A stretch of DNA of 37,234 bases from an uncultured Pelagibacteraceae bacterium (GCA_902573705.1 CACGKR010000007.1:1-37234), one strand, 5' to 3'. Shown: positions 16,626 through 24,833, counted from the stretch's first letter. Notes: generated by a model from the sequence alone, not told the origin. A program made the numbers and translations.

Positions 16626-17546
16626 CTTTCCAAAACAGTACAGCAAGATACTTTTTTGTACATGAATTCTATTAAGTGCCTGCTGCCAGACTTTAGATTT
16701 TTTGCTAAAAAAAACCATTTCATCCACTTCATTTCCTCTTGGTAAACAATGTAGAAACGAGCAGTCTTTCTTAGCATAGCTTAAAAGTTTTTGAGTAATT
16801 CTAAATTTTTTAAAATCACTCAATTTCTTTTTTTTATTAACTTTATCATTTAAAGAAATTACCTTATCTGAAAATATTACATCAGCATTAAAAACAGCTT
16901 TTTTAGTATCATGATATACATAAATCTTTTTATTAGTTTTTTCTGCCCAAGCTAATAAAGATTTATTAGGTTGGTAGTTTTTTGGACATCCAATACTTAA
17001 TTTAAAATTAAATTTTACTGATGCAGAAATCAAACTATTTAAAACATTATTTGAGTCACCAATCCAAGCTATATTAAGTTTTGAGATAGGCTTCTTCTTA
17101 ATTTCCTCTACTGTATATATATCTGATAAAATTTGAGTTGGGTGTGATAATGGACTTAATCCATTTATTATTGGTATTGTCATATATTTTTTAAAATTCT
17201 CGATTTTCAGATCACTATCAGTTCTTAACATAAATCCATCTCCGTATGTTGAAAGTATCTTAGCTGTATCTGCAATAGACTCTCCACCCTCACCAAGATG
17301 TAGCTCATTAGATCTTAATGTTAATGTCCCCCCACCGAGTTGTTTGATTGCTAGATAAAAACTCAATCTAGTTCTTAAACTAGATTTTTCAAACATTTGG
17401 ATTAATAATTTTCCTTTTAAAGGTGCTCCTTTGTCAGTTTGCAAATGATTTAAATTTTGTCTGTCGGCTTTTCTTTTTTTTGCATCGACTAAAATTTTTC
17501 TTAGATCTTTGACTGCAATATCTTTTAAATTTATAAAGTGTTTCAT
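16617..17546 (-). CDS. argF: Ornithine carbamoyltransferase (substrate loops unusual)
   Basis: Carbamoylates ornithine to citrulline in arginine synthesis. I chose the ATG at 17546 (309 residues, MKHFINLKDI), which matches the family N-terminus and lies 4 nt after the argD stop. A GTG at 17564 would add six residues inside argD. The carbamoyl-phosphate loop is EKSSLRTRLSF where most OTCases have STRTR. HPTQ and GDSNNV are intact. The ornithine loop reads SDKVISLND where SMG is typical, and the Cys loop is HCLPRGNEVDE. The substrate is taken as ornithine because argJ is present, but these loops justify a check against acetyl- or succinylornithine enzymes. Confidence 0.9.
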   Translation of the reverse strand: MKHFINLKDIAVKDLRKILVDAKKRKADRQNLNHLQTDKGAPLKGKLLIQMFEKSSLRTRLSFYLAIKQLGGGTLTLRSNELHLGEGGESIADTAKILSTYGDGFMLRTDSDLKIENFKKYMTIPIINGLSPLSHPTQILSDIYTVEEIKKKPISKLNIAWIGDSNNVLNSLISASVKFNFKLSIGCPKNYQPNKSLLAWAEKTNKKIYVYHDTKKAVFNADVIFSDKVISLNDKVNKKKKLSDFKKFRITQKLLSYAKKDCSFLHCLPRGNEVDEMVFFSKKSKVWQQALNRIHVQKSILLYCFGKLR

Positions 17547-17550
17547 ATTA

Positions 17551-18714
17551 TTAATGCTCTGCACAAACTTTATTTATGATCTTTAAAGCTTGATCTAACT
17601 CATTTTTTTTAACATTTAAAGGGGGTAAAAGCCGAACAACATTTTCGGCTGCACGTATAGTCAGAAATTTATTTTCCGTTAATTTTTTTATAAACTTTGA
17701 TTGATCATTATGTAATTGTAATCCTATTAATAAACCTCTTCCTCTTACTTCCTTGATGATATTTGGATATCTATTTTTAAGATTATTCAAATTTGAAAGA
17801 AAATATTTTGATAGTTTTTTTACATTATTCAAAAATTTTTTACTTGAAACTATATCCATAACTTTATTACCAACTGCCATAGCTAGAGGATTTCCTCCAA
17901 AAGTAGAGCCGTGGGTTCCAGGTATCATGCTTTTGGCAACCTTTTTGTTCATTAAAACTGCGCCAATTGGAAATCCACCACCTATTCCTTTAGCTATTGG
18001 TACAATATCAGGTTTTACTTTTGCTTTTTCATAAGCAAAAAAATCACCAGATCGAGAAATCCCACACTGTACTTCATCTAAAATTAATAAAATCTTTTTT
18101 TTATCACATAATTTTCTTAGTTCTCTTAAACACCAATCTGGTATTACTTTTATACCACCCTCACCCATTATAGGTTCTACCATAATTGCAGCAGTATTTT
18201 TACCTATTTTCTTTTTTAATGAATAGTGATCTCCGAATTTAAAATGATCGAACCCATTTATTTTTGGGCCAAACCCCTCTGTCATTTTTTTTGATCCACT
18301 CGCAAAAATTGCTGCTATCGTTCTTCCATGAAAAGAGTTTTTTATACATAAGATTCTGTTCTTTTTAGGTTTTCCAATAGAATAAAAATATCTTCTTGCA
18401 ACTTTAATTGCTGCTTCTGTTGCTTCAGCTCCACTATTTTGAAACATAACATAGTCAGCAAATGTCTTTTTAGCTAGTTTTTTTGCTAATAATTCTCCCT
18501 CAGGTATAACAAATGAATTTGAAACGTGCCAAAGTTTTTTAGTTTGATTATTAATAACCTTGATTAATTTTGGATGAGCATGACCTAATGAATTTACTGC
18601 TATCCCTTGAACAAAATCCAAATACTTTTTTCCTTTTGATGAATAGAGATAACTTCCCTTACCTTTAGTGAAAGAAATATTTCTTCTATTATAATTTTTT
18701 GCTAAAAAACTCAT
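17551..18714 (-). CDS. argD: Acetylornithine aminotransferase
   Basis: PLP enzyme that makes N-acetylornithine from N-acetylglutamate semialdehyde; such enzymes may also serve lysine (succinyl-DAP) synthesis. From the ATG at 18714 it has 387 residues. In-frame ATG 18726 and TTG 18732 are possible longer starts. Class III aminotransferase landmarks are QGIAVNSLGHAHP, QNSGAEATEAAIKVARRY, the PLP Asp in LLILDEVQCGISRSG, and the Schiff-base Lys in VPIAKGIGGGFPIGAVL. GTHGSTFGGNPLA is also present. argF follows after 4 nt, so argD-argF form an operon. Products of argJ (4419-5720) feed the same pathway. Confidence 0.95.
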   Translation of the reverse strand: MSFLAKNYNRRNISFTKGKGSYLYSSKGKKYLDFVQGIAVNSLGHAHPKLIKVINNQTKKLWHVSNSFVIPEGELLAKKLAKKTFADYVMFQNSGAEATEAAIKVARRYFYSIGKPKKNRILCIKNSFHGRTIAAIFASGSKKMTEGFGPKINGFDHFKFGDHYSLKKKIGKNTAAIMVEPIMGEGGIKVIPDWCLRELRKLCDKKKILLILDEVQCGISRSGDFFAYEKAKVKPDIVPIAKGIGGGFPIGAVLMNKKVAKSMIPGTHGSTFGGNPLAMAVGNKVMDIVSSKKFLNNVKKLSKYFLSNLNNLKNRYPNIIKEVRGRGLLIGLQLHNDQSKFIKKLTENKFLTIRAAENVVRLLPPLNVKKNELDQALKIINKVCAEH

Positions 18715-18848
18715 TTTTTTAATCATCTTCAAAATCTTCTATAAATTAAAATAGATAGATACAAGTGGCGATTGAATGTAAAGTTTATAAAATAGATCAA
18801 ATTATTGTTAATAAACCTCAAATTTTCCTTGTTTATTTTTATTTAATA

Positions 18849-18888
18849 ACATTATATTGTGTATAGTAAATATTTAAACACATTATAT
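18849..18888 (+). promoter_or_regulatory. Direct repeat ACATTATAT x2 upstream of gcrA
   Basis: ACATTATAT occurs at 18849-18857 and again at 18880-18888, 31 bases apart (three helical turns). The second copy covers the likely gcrA -10 (TTATAT/TATATA at 18883-18889), and a TATAGT at 18862-18867 is another -10 candidate. The same-face spacing may reflect a regulator site or two staggered promoters. I found no clear CtrA box (TTAA-N7-TTAA) or DnaA box. The rest of the ~180-base argD-gcrA gap shows only AT-rich sequence to my eye. Confidence 0.3.
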
Positions 18889-18895
18889 AGAACTT

Positions 18896-19390
18896 ATGAG
18901 TTGGACTGATGAAAAAGTTAACAAACTTAAAGAGCTTTGGGGAAAAGGCAATACAGCTAGCCAAATTGCCGAAATAATAGGCGGTATAAGCAGGAATGCA
19001 GTTATAGGTAAAGCCCATAGACTTAATTTATCCGCAAAAATTAAAACAAGAACGGCAACATCCAATCAAAGTTTTGAAAATACATTTGAGAATAAGAATA
19101 AAAAATTAAAAAGAGGAAGAAGAAGCCGGTTCAAATCCTTGATCATTGAAAAAGACTTTGAACCAGAAAATCCTAAACAACTGGAAGAATTAACAGAGGA
19201 ATCGTGTAAATGGCCTATAGGTCATCCAGATGAAAAGTCATTTTATTTTTGTGGAAGATCATCATTGAAAGATTTTTCTTATTGTAAATTACATCTACTT
19301 TATGCTTATCAACCAAAAAATAAGAAAGAAGATGTTTCAAATAAAGAAGAAATTCCAGAATTTATTGAAAAGAAAACTCAAACTGCTTAA
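18896..19390 (+). CDS. gcrA: GcrA family cell-cycle regulator
   Basis: Alphaproteobacterial transcription factor that works with sigma-70 and, in Caulobacter, at CcrM-methylated GANTC promoters to time S-phase genes. The 164 residues start with the diagnostic helix-turn-helix (MSWTDEKVNKLKELWGKG, then SQIAEIIGGISRNAVIGKAHR, residues 1-44). A basic linker (KKLKRGRRSR) follows, then the conserved C-terminal module with CKWPIGHP, FYFCGR and YCKLH. The gene is strong evidence for an alphaproteobacterium. It ends 5 nt from the convergent NDUFA9-like gene. Confidence 0.94.
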   Translation: MSWTDEKVNKLKELWGKGNTASQIAEIIGGISRNAVIGKAHRLNLSAKIKTRTATSNQSFENTFENKNKKLKRGRRSRFKSLIIEKDFEPENPKQLEELTEESCKWPIGHPDEKSFYFCGRSSLKDFSYCKLHLLYAYQPKNKKEDVSNKEEIPEFIEKKTQTA

Positions 19391-19395
19391 CAGAG

Positions 19396-20370
19396 CTAGT
19401 TTTTACTATCTTCATCTAATTTATATTTTTCTGTAGAAAATTGGCCACCCTCTTTCCACATATAGCAATATTTTTTTACTTCATCTTCAAAATTTCTAAG
19501 GCTAGGGATACCTAAATCTGAATTAGTTTTATATTTTCCAGATATGATATTATCATATTTAAGTAGCCTTAATTGATCTTGAGTAAGTAAGGGTTTTGGA
19601 AATAATTGAAAAAATTTTGCTGACAAATTTGCGATTGAGAAGGGCAACGGTAAAAGAATTCTTTTTTTATTTATTAATATCAATAAAATTTCAATAATCT
19701 CCTTAAAAGTAATTATTTTTGGACCAACACATTCCACGATTTTAGAAGAAATGTTTTTAGAAATCACATCATAAATTATGTCAGTCAAATCAGAACAATG
19801 GATGGGCATAAATTTTGTTTTACCTGAGTAATAAATCGGAAATAATGGAAGTCTGCTTAGTAGTGTCATAAAAGTAGTCGTAAAATTATCATCAACAGAA
19901 TATACCACTGATGGTCTTAATATTGTCGATAAAGGAAAATTTTTAATGATATTTACTTCACCTTTTATTTTGCTTTTCGCATAGTCAGAGTCAATTGCTT
20001 CATTAATTCCTAAAGCTGATAAATGTATAAAATGTTTTATTTTATATTCTTTACAAAGTTTAGCTAAAATAGATGGGAATAAAGCATGAATATTCTCAAA
20101 AGAACTACCTTTTTTTTCATATAAAATTCCTATTAAATTTATACAAATATCTGAATTTTCAAAAAGTTTTCTTATTTTTTTCTCATCAAAAATATTCGCC
20201 TCAACTATGTCTATATAACCAGGATTTGCTTGAGTTTTAATCATATAACTTTTTTGGTGAATATTCCTTGTTACGACAGTGACTTTGTAGTTATTTTTGG
20301 TAAGCTTTCTAATAAGATTTCTACCAATTTGACCACTCCCACCAAAAATTAGACAATTTTTTGCTTTCAT
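19396..20370 (-). CDS. NAD(P)-binding protein, complex I NDUFA9-like family
   Basis: Atypical short-chain dehydrogenase of the NDUFA9-like group. In mitochondria NDUFA9 is an accessory subunit of respiratory complex I, and alphaproteobacterial relatives are annotated as NADH dehydrogenase-associated. I take the ATG at 20370 (324 residues), because KNCLIFGGSGQIGRNLIRKL then forms the N-terminal Rossmann GxxGxxG and because rnd starts at 20387. Also visible are NLIGILYEKKGSSFENIH, HLSALGINEAIDSDYAKSK with the Y-x3-K pair, and LRPSVVY. It stands alone, 16 nt from the divergent rnd. Confidence 0.82.
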   Translation of the reverse strand: MKAKNCLIFGGSGQIGRNLIRKLTKNNYKVTVVTRNIHQKSYMIKTQANPGYIDIVEANIFDEKKIRKLFENSDICINLIGILYEKKGSSFENIHALFPSILAKLCKEYKIKHFIHLSALGINEAIDSDYAKSKIKGEVNIIKNFPLSTILRPSVVYSVDDNFTTTFMTLLSRLPLFPIYYSGKTKFMPIHCSDLTDIIYDVISKNISSKIVECVGPKIITFKEIIEILLILINKKRILLPLPFSIANLSAKFFQLFPKPLLTQDQLRLLKYDNIISGKYKTNSDLGIPSLRNFEDEVKKYCYMWKEGGQFSTEKYKLDEDSKN

Positions 20371-20386
20371 ATATATATAATTAAAA

Positions 20387-20998
20387 ATGAATATTGATAT
20401 TAAACTCCACAAGAATGATCTACCAGAAGATTTGAACTTAGGCAATATATGTAGTTTTGATGGAGAATTTCTTGGTTTAAATGTTCGTAGAGATCCACTT
20501 TGTCTTATTCAAGTTTCTAGTGGAAATAATGATGCTCATATAGTTCAGCTTAATAGAAATACTTATGATGCTCCTAATTTAAAAAAATTACTCGGTGACA
20601 AAAGTATTAAAAAAATTTTTCATTACGCAAGAGCTGACATGGCCCATATCAGACATTATCTAAAAATAGATATTGAAAATGTTTTGGATACTAAAATTGC
20701 CTCGAAACTGGCAAGATCATATTCAGACAATCATTCTTTAAAAACACTTATAAAAGAATTTGTTAATATTGATATAAGCAAACAATCTCAAAGTTCTGAT
20801 TTTGGTGGTGACTTGACACAAGCACAACTGAAGTATTGTGCAAATGATGTTATTTTCCTTCACAAAATCCATGAGGAGCTTCACAAAATTCTCATAAGAG
20901 AAAATAGAATAAATTTATATAATGATTGTTTAAAGTTTTTAAGAACTAGGGTTGATCTTGATTTAGCTCTGTTCAGAGATGATATTTGGTCACATTAA
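20387..20998 (+). CDS. rnd: Ribonuclease D-like 3'-5' exonuclease (short form)
   Basis: DEDDy-type exonuclease acting on tRNA and other structured RNA 3' ends. The 203 residues hold only the catalytic domain; the C-terminal HRDC domains of E. coli RNase D (375 residues) are absent, as is usual for short alphaproteobacterial versions. Exo I is SFDGEFLGL (D-x-E), Exo II lies around FHYARADMAHI, and Exo III is LKYCANDVIFLH with the Y-x3-D signature. It is the first gene of the rnd-kdsD-lptC-lptB-aroA run, with a 2-nt gap to kdsD. The 16 bases before its ATG are shared with the divergent gene, so its promoter must lie largely inside that gene. Confidence 0.9.
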   Translation: MNIDIKLHKNDLPEDLNLGNICSFDGEFLGLNVRRDPLCLIQVSSGNNDAHIVQLNRNTYDAPNLKKLLGDKSIKKIFHYARADMAHIRHYLKIDIENVLDTKIASKLARSYSDNHSLKTLIKEFVNIDISKQSQSSDFGGDLTQAQLKYCANDVIFLHKIHEELHKILIRENRINLYNDCLKFLRTRVDLDLALFRDDIWSH

Positions 20999-21000
20999 AA

Positions 21001-21966
21001 ATGAAAAATAAAATAAATGAAATTGGAAAAGAAGTAGTAGATTTGCAGATTAGGGCTTTAAAAAAACTTAAAAGTTCTATAAACAAGTCTTTTGATGATG
21101 CCGTCAATGCAATCTTAAAATGTAAATCTAAAGTCATTATATGTGGGGTAGGAAAAAGTGGAATAATAGCTTCGAAAATTTCAGCTACATTGTCCTCTGT
21201 GGGTACTCCTTCTTTTCCAATTTCTGCATCTGATTGTTCTCATGGAGACCTGGGAAGAATTACAAATAAAGATATACTTATATTAATAAGTTATTCTGGA
21301 AATACTGTAGAATTAAAAAATATCATCAGATATGCAAAATCAAATAAAATTCTTTTGATTGGTATTGTATCAAATAAAGACTCTAATTTATATAAGTCCT
21401 CAAATATTAAACTATTTATACCTGAAGTATTAGAGTCTGGAGATGGTATAGTTCCTACATCAAGCACTACTACTCAATTATCTTTTGGTGATGCTCTTTC
21501 AATTGCTTTAATGAAGAAAAAGAAATTTGGTAAACTAGATTTTAAAAAATTTCATCCATCAGGAAATTTAAGTGTAAAATTAAAAACTGCTGGAGATTTA
21601 ATGTTGGTTAAAAAAAAAGTACCGTTTGTTTATGAAAGTCAAGTTATGAAAGAAGTGTTAAAGACCCTCAATTCAAAAGGTCTGGGTTTTATTGTTGCTA
21701 TAAACAACCAGGGCCTTACAACTGGAGTCTTTACAGATGGAGATCTAAAAAGATTAATTCAAAAAAAACGTAAAATTGATAATTTAAAAATTAAATCTTT
21801 CATAACAAAAAACCCATTTTGTGTAGAAGAAAATATTCTTGCTACAGATGTTTTGAAGCAAATGAATAAGAAACAAATTACAAATGTTTGTGTCTTTAAA
21901 AAAGGAAATAAAAGAAAAACCGTTGGTGTAATACATATTCATGATCTTATTAAAAATTTAAAATAA
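21001..21966 (+). CDS. kdsD: Arabinose-5-phosphate isomerase (KpsF/GutQ family)
   Basis: Interconverts ribulose-5-phosphate and arabinose-5-phosphate, the first step to KDO for LPS. I take the ATG at 21001 (321 residues); a TTG at 20986 lies inside rnd. An N-terminal SIS sugar-isomerase domain is clear (VIICGVGKSGIIASKISATLSSVGTP, then SYSGNTVELKN and PTSSTTTQLSFGDALSIAL). Two CBS domains follow from about residue 200 (TAGDLMLVKKKVPFV; SFITKNPFCVEENI). It is followed directly by lptC. The kdsC phosphatase often found next to it is not in this cluster. Confidence 0.94.
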   Translation: MKNKINEIGKEVVDLQIRALKKLKSSINKSFDDAVNAILKCKSKVIICGVGKSGIIASKISATLSSVGTPSFPISASDCSHGDLGRITNKDILILISYSGNTVELKNIIRYAKSNKILLIGIVSNKDSNLYKSSNIKLFIPEVLESGDGIVPTSSTTTQLSFGDALSIALMKKKKFGKLDFKKFHPSGNLSVKLKTAGDLMLVKKKVPFVYESQVMKEVLKTLNSKGLGFIVAINNQGLTTGVFTDGDLKRLIQKKRKIDNLKIKSFITKNPFCVEENILATDVLKQMNKKQITNVCVFKKGNKRKTVGVIHIHDLIKNLK

Positions 21967-21969
21967 TTG

Positions 21970-22548
21970 ATGAAAAGGTTTATTCAATTATTCATTTTTC
22001 TTATATTAATTTTAATATCTATTTTATTTTACTTTAATTTCTTAAAAACAAAAAAAACTTCAGACTTAGAAAACATCGAGTTAAAAGAGAGTTCCACTAC
22101 ATTAGAGAGTGATAACAACTTAATCAAAAATCTTGAATATGGTGTCACTTTTGATAACAACACTAAATATACTATTAATGCTGAATTAAGTGAGTTGAGA
22201 TACGAAGACGATATTGAAATTGTCGAAATGCAATTTGTAACAGCTATATTTAATGATAAAGAGGGTATTCCACTTATTATTACTTCAAAAAATGCTATTT
22301 ATAACAATTCAAATTATAACACTGAATTTTTCAATAGTGTTAAAGTAATTTATCTTAGTAATGTACTCTTGTCAGAAAAATTAGATATAAATTTTAATGA
22401 AAATATTATTAAAATATATAAAAATGTTGTATACGAAGGATTACAAGGCACGATCAATGCTGATAATGTCAAAATAAACTTAATTACAAAAAATATGGAA
22501 ATTTTCATGCAAGATAGTGATAAAAAAATTGAAGTTTTATCTAAATAA
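21970..22548 (+). CDS. lptC: LPS export protein LptC (OstA-like periplasmic domain)
   Basis: Inner-membrane component of the Lpt bridge that passes LPS from LptB2FG to LptA. The ATG at 21970 gives 192 residues, matching E. coli LptC (191). An N-terminal membrane helix (LFIFLILILISILFYFNFL) anchors a periplasmic beta-rich domain with the repeating pattern of the LptA/LptC fold (YTINAELSELRYEDD, IITSKNAIYNNSNYNTEFF, GTINADNVKINL). Assignment rests on this and on position between kdsD and lptB. There is no separate lptA reading frame before lptB, which starts 8 nt later. Confidence 0.85.
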   Translation: MKRFIQLFIFLILILISILFYFNFLKTKKTSDLENIELKESSTTLESDNNLIKNLEYGVTFDNNTKYTINAELSELRYEDDIEIVEMQFVTAIFNDKEGIPLIITSKNAIYNNSNYNTEFFNSVKVIYLSNVLLSEKLDINFNENIIKIYKNVVYEGLQGTINADNVKINLITKNMEIFMQDSDKKIEVLSK

Positions 22549-22556
22549 AAAAAAAT

Positions 22557-23333
22557 ATGTCGAATATTAAAAAATTTAGGATTAAATCATTTAAAGAAAA
22601 TAGATCAATTTTAAAACTTGATAAGATTTCTCTTAAATTTGGAAGAAAAACAATTTTAGATAATTTAAATTTAAGATTAAATAATGGACAAATATTAGGA
22701 TTGTTAGGACCTAATGGAGTAGGTAAATCAACTATATTTAATCTGATTACCGGTTTGCTTTCACCTGATTTTGGTAAAATTTTAATTAACACTGAAATTG
22801 TGAATGATTATCCAATTTATCAAAGAACACTAAAATTCAAGATAGGTTTTGTACCACAGCATGGAGGTTTTTTTCATGACTTAACAGTCTATGAAAATTT
22901 AAAAGCTATAGCAGAAATAACTATAGAAAATCAAAGTTATAGGGGAGAAAAAATTGACTCATTAATCTCAAAATTTGAACTTGATCCTGTAAGAGATATT
23001 AAGGCAGATTTTCTATCAGGAGGCCAGAAAAAAAAATTAGTTATTGCAATTGCATTAATATCTGATCCAAAGATTCTTTTACTTGATGAACCTTTTGCTG
23101 CTCTAGATGTAATGACAATAAAAACTCTTCAAGAAATAATAGTTAATCTTCAAAGTATTAATAATATATCTGTTATTTTATGTGATCACCAGGCCAGAGA
23201 TTTATTGGCATGTGTTGATACAGCTGCAATAATTCATAATGGAAAAGTTATTGCTGATGGAACTCCAACTAATTTAATTAAAAATATAGACGCCCAAAAC
23301 GTTTATTTTGGTGAGTCTTTTAAAATTAGTTAA
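22557..23333 (+). CDS. lptB: LPS export ABC transporter ATP-binding protein LptB
   Basis: Cytoplasmic ATPase that with LptF/LptG extracts LPS from the inner membrane. The 258 residues contain Walker A GPNGVGKST, Q-loop FVPQHGGFFHDLTVYENL, ABC signature LSGGQKKKL, Walker B ILLLDEPFAALD and the switch His in LCDHQ. The QHGGFFHDLTVYENL segment and the HNGKVIADGTP ending resemble LptB/LivG-type ATPases. Its place after lptC identifies it. In many proteobacteria rpoN follows lptB; here aroA does, after 13 nt. Confidence 0.93.
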   Translation: MSNIKKFRIKSFKENRSILKLDKISLKFGRKTILDNLNLRLNNGQILGLLGPNGVGKSTIFNLITGLLSPDFGKILINTEIVNDYPIYQRTLKFKIGFVPQHGGFFHDLTVYENLKAIAEITIENQSYRGEKIDSLISKFELDPVRDIKADFLSGGQKKKLVIAIALISDPKILLLDEPFAALDVMTIKTLQEIIVNLQSINNISVILCDHQARDLLACVDTAAIIHNGKVIADGTPTNLIKNIDAQNVYFGESFKIS

Positions 23334-23346
23334 TTAAAAAAAAGTA

Positions 23347-24672
23347 ATGAAAAATTTTGTAAGAATTTCTAAAACTATTCAGCCTTTTAATAAAAGCTTA
23401 ATAATAGAAGGAGATAAAAGTTTATCAATTCGTTGGGCCTTATTAGCGTCCCAAGCGTCTGGAAAATCAAAATCTTTAAATCTTTTAAAATCTGAAGATG
23501 TGATCCATACTTTACAATGCCTCAAGAGACTAGGTATAAAAGTGAGACAATTTAAAAATTTTTGTGAAATCACAGGAAATGGTCTAAATAACTTTAAATA
23601 TAAAAAAAATTTAGTTTTGAATGCTGGAAACTCAGGAACACTTGGAAGACTTTTAATTGGACTTTTAGTTCACTCAGGTAAAAGAATAAAAATTATAGGA
23701 GACAAAAGTTTGTCTAGAAGAGATTTTCAAAGAGTCACTAAACCTTTGTCTGACTTCGGAGCAACATTTAAAACTAATTCGGGAAAACTTCCAATTTATA
23801 TCAATGGCACAAATAAACCAAGACCAATATCTTTTTACGAAAATAGAGGCTCAGCTCAATGTAAAAGTAGCATAATGCTAGCAGCATTAAATACTAAAGG
23901 CATCACAAGGATTAAGGCAAAAAAATCCCGAGATCATACTGAACTATTATTTAAACATCTAAATTTACCAATAAAAATTATAAAAAAAAAAAAACTTGAC
24001 TATATCAAAATCAGTGGAGGCAAGAAAATTAAACCAATTAATTACAAAATTCCTTCAGACATAAGTTCTAGTGCATTTTTTATTATTTTAACAGCTCTAT
24101 CCAAAAATTCAAAAATAAATATTAAAAATGTAAATATTAATCCTACTAGAACAGGTGTATTAAAAATTTTAAAATTAATGGGTATCAAAATTAAAATCAA
24201 TAATGAAAGGATTTATAAAGGAGAAAAAATAGCAGACTTACATGTTAAAAGTACAAAAAAATTTAAACCAATTAATTGTCCAATTAAATTAAATAGTGAA
24301 GCAATCGATGAGTTTTTATTGATCTTCTTGGTTGCTGCAAAAGCAAGAGGAGTTTCATATTTCAAAAGATTGTCTGAACTTAACCAAAAAGAGAGTCCTA
24401 GGCTTTTGTGGGGATCAAAAATTTTGGATAAGATAGGAATTAAAAATAAAGTAACAAAAGACAGTATTAAAATTTATGGGAATCCTAAATTAGAAATAAA
24501 AAAAAAAATTATAATAAAAAATTTTTTAAAAGATCATAGAGTTTTTATGACAAGTGTTGTAGCCGCTTTAACTTTTGGGGGTAATTGGCAAATATTCGAT
24601 AAAATATCAATAAATACATCTTTTCCCTCATTTCTAAACAAAATTAGGCAACTAGGTGCTCAGATATACTAA
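23347..24672 (+). CDS. aroA: 3-phosphoshikimate 1-carboxyvinyltransferase (EPSP synthase)
   Basis: Joins PEP and shikimate-3-phosphate in the shikimate pathway, supplying the pheA and trp genes in this window. The 441 residues include GDKSLSIRW (usually GDKS[IV]S[HN]R), LNAGNSGTLGRLLIG, ENRGSAQCKSSIMLAAL, the catalytic Asp in SEAIDEF, and the C-terminal KDHRVFMTSVVAAL and TSFPSFLNKIRQLGA. Overall it is a diverged but complete enzyme. A 13-A run (23982-23994) encodes KKKK at 213-216; one extra A would bring a stop two codons later. In many proteobacteria cmk lies between aroA and rpsA; it is absent here. Confidence 0.93.
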   Translation: MKNFVRISKTIQPFNKSLIIEGDKSLSIRWALLASQASGKSKSLNLLKSEDVIHTLQCLKRLGIKVRQFKNFCEITGNGLNNFKYKKNLVLNAGNSGTLGRLLIGLLVHSGKRIKIIGDKSLSRRDFQRVTKPLSDFGATFKTNSGKLPIYINGTNKPRPISFYENRGSAQCKSSIMLAALNTKGITRIKAKKSRDHTELLFKHLNLPIKIIKKKKLDYIKISGGKKIKPINYKIPSDISSSAFFIILTALSKNSKINIKNVNINPTRTGVLKILKLMGIKIKINNERIYKGEKIADLHVKSTKKFKPINCPIKLNSEAIDEFLLIFLVAAKARGVSYFKRLSELNQKESPRLLWGSKILDKIGIKNKVTKDSIKIYGNPKLEIKKKIIIKNFLKDHRVFMTSVVAALTFGGNWQIFDKISINTSFPSFLNKIRQLGAQIY

Positions 24673-24693
24673 AAATCCAGAAAGACACACTTT

Positions 24694-24724
24694 TTGTCAA
24701 TAAAAACGCTCAAAATTATATAAT
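24694..24724 (+). promoter_or_regulatory. Candidate rpsA promoter
   Basis: TTGTCA at 24694-24699 (5 of 6 to TTGACA) and TATAAT at 24719-24724 are separated by 19 bases; the overlapping TATATA at 24717-24722 gives a 17-base spacer. A second -10-like TATAAA lies at 24739-24744, followed by a GANTC site (GATTC, 24751-24755). Transcription from the first box leaves a leader of about 100 nt, the longest in this window. Confidence 0.55.
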
Positions 24725-24772
24725 GTTTATAAATATGTTATAAAATTTGAGATTCGATGTTGATTAAAAGGC

Positions 24773-24808
24773 TAAATTTAATTAAAAGTTCCAAGTTTTA
24801 CTAATTTA
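24773..24808 (+). promoter_or_regulatory. Possible stem-loop in the rpsA leader
   Basis: TAAATT (24773-24778) and AATTTA (24803-24808) can pair, with an inner TAAAA/TTTTA stem (24783-24787 with 24796-24800) and loop GTTCCAAG. It ends 8 nt before an AAGGA ribosome-binding site at 24816-24820. S1 is autoregulated on its own leader in E. coli, so a leader structure would make sense. The helix is all A-U and could arise by chance. Confidence 0.25.
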
Positions 24809-24833
24809 AAACAAAAAGGATTTAACTTTATTA

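Noticed and set aside
16592-16777. 61-codon minus-strand ORF at the argF 3' end
   Set aside because: It runs out of frame through the argF C-terminus, which has clear family motifs there (HCLPRGNEVDE).
17547-17564. GTG start for argF at 17564
   Set aside because: It lies inside argD and adds six residues not found in the family. The ATG at 17546 matches the usual MKHF N-terminus.
18715-18895. CtrA or DnaA boxes controlling gcrA, as in Caulobacter
   Set aside because: No TTAA-N7-TTAA or TTATCCACA-like site is present in the gap; only AT-rich direct repeats are.
20371-20445. Longer start for the NDUFA9-like protein at 20445
   Set aside because: It would add a hydrophobic stretch antisense to rnd before the Rossmann GGSGQIG motif. 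The ATG at 20370 places that motif at the normal N-terminus.
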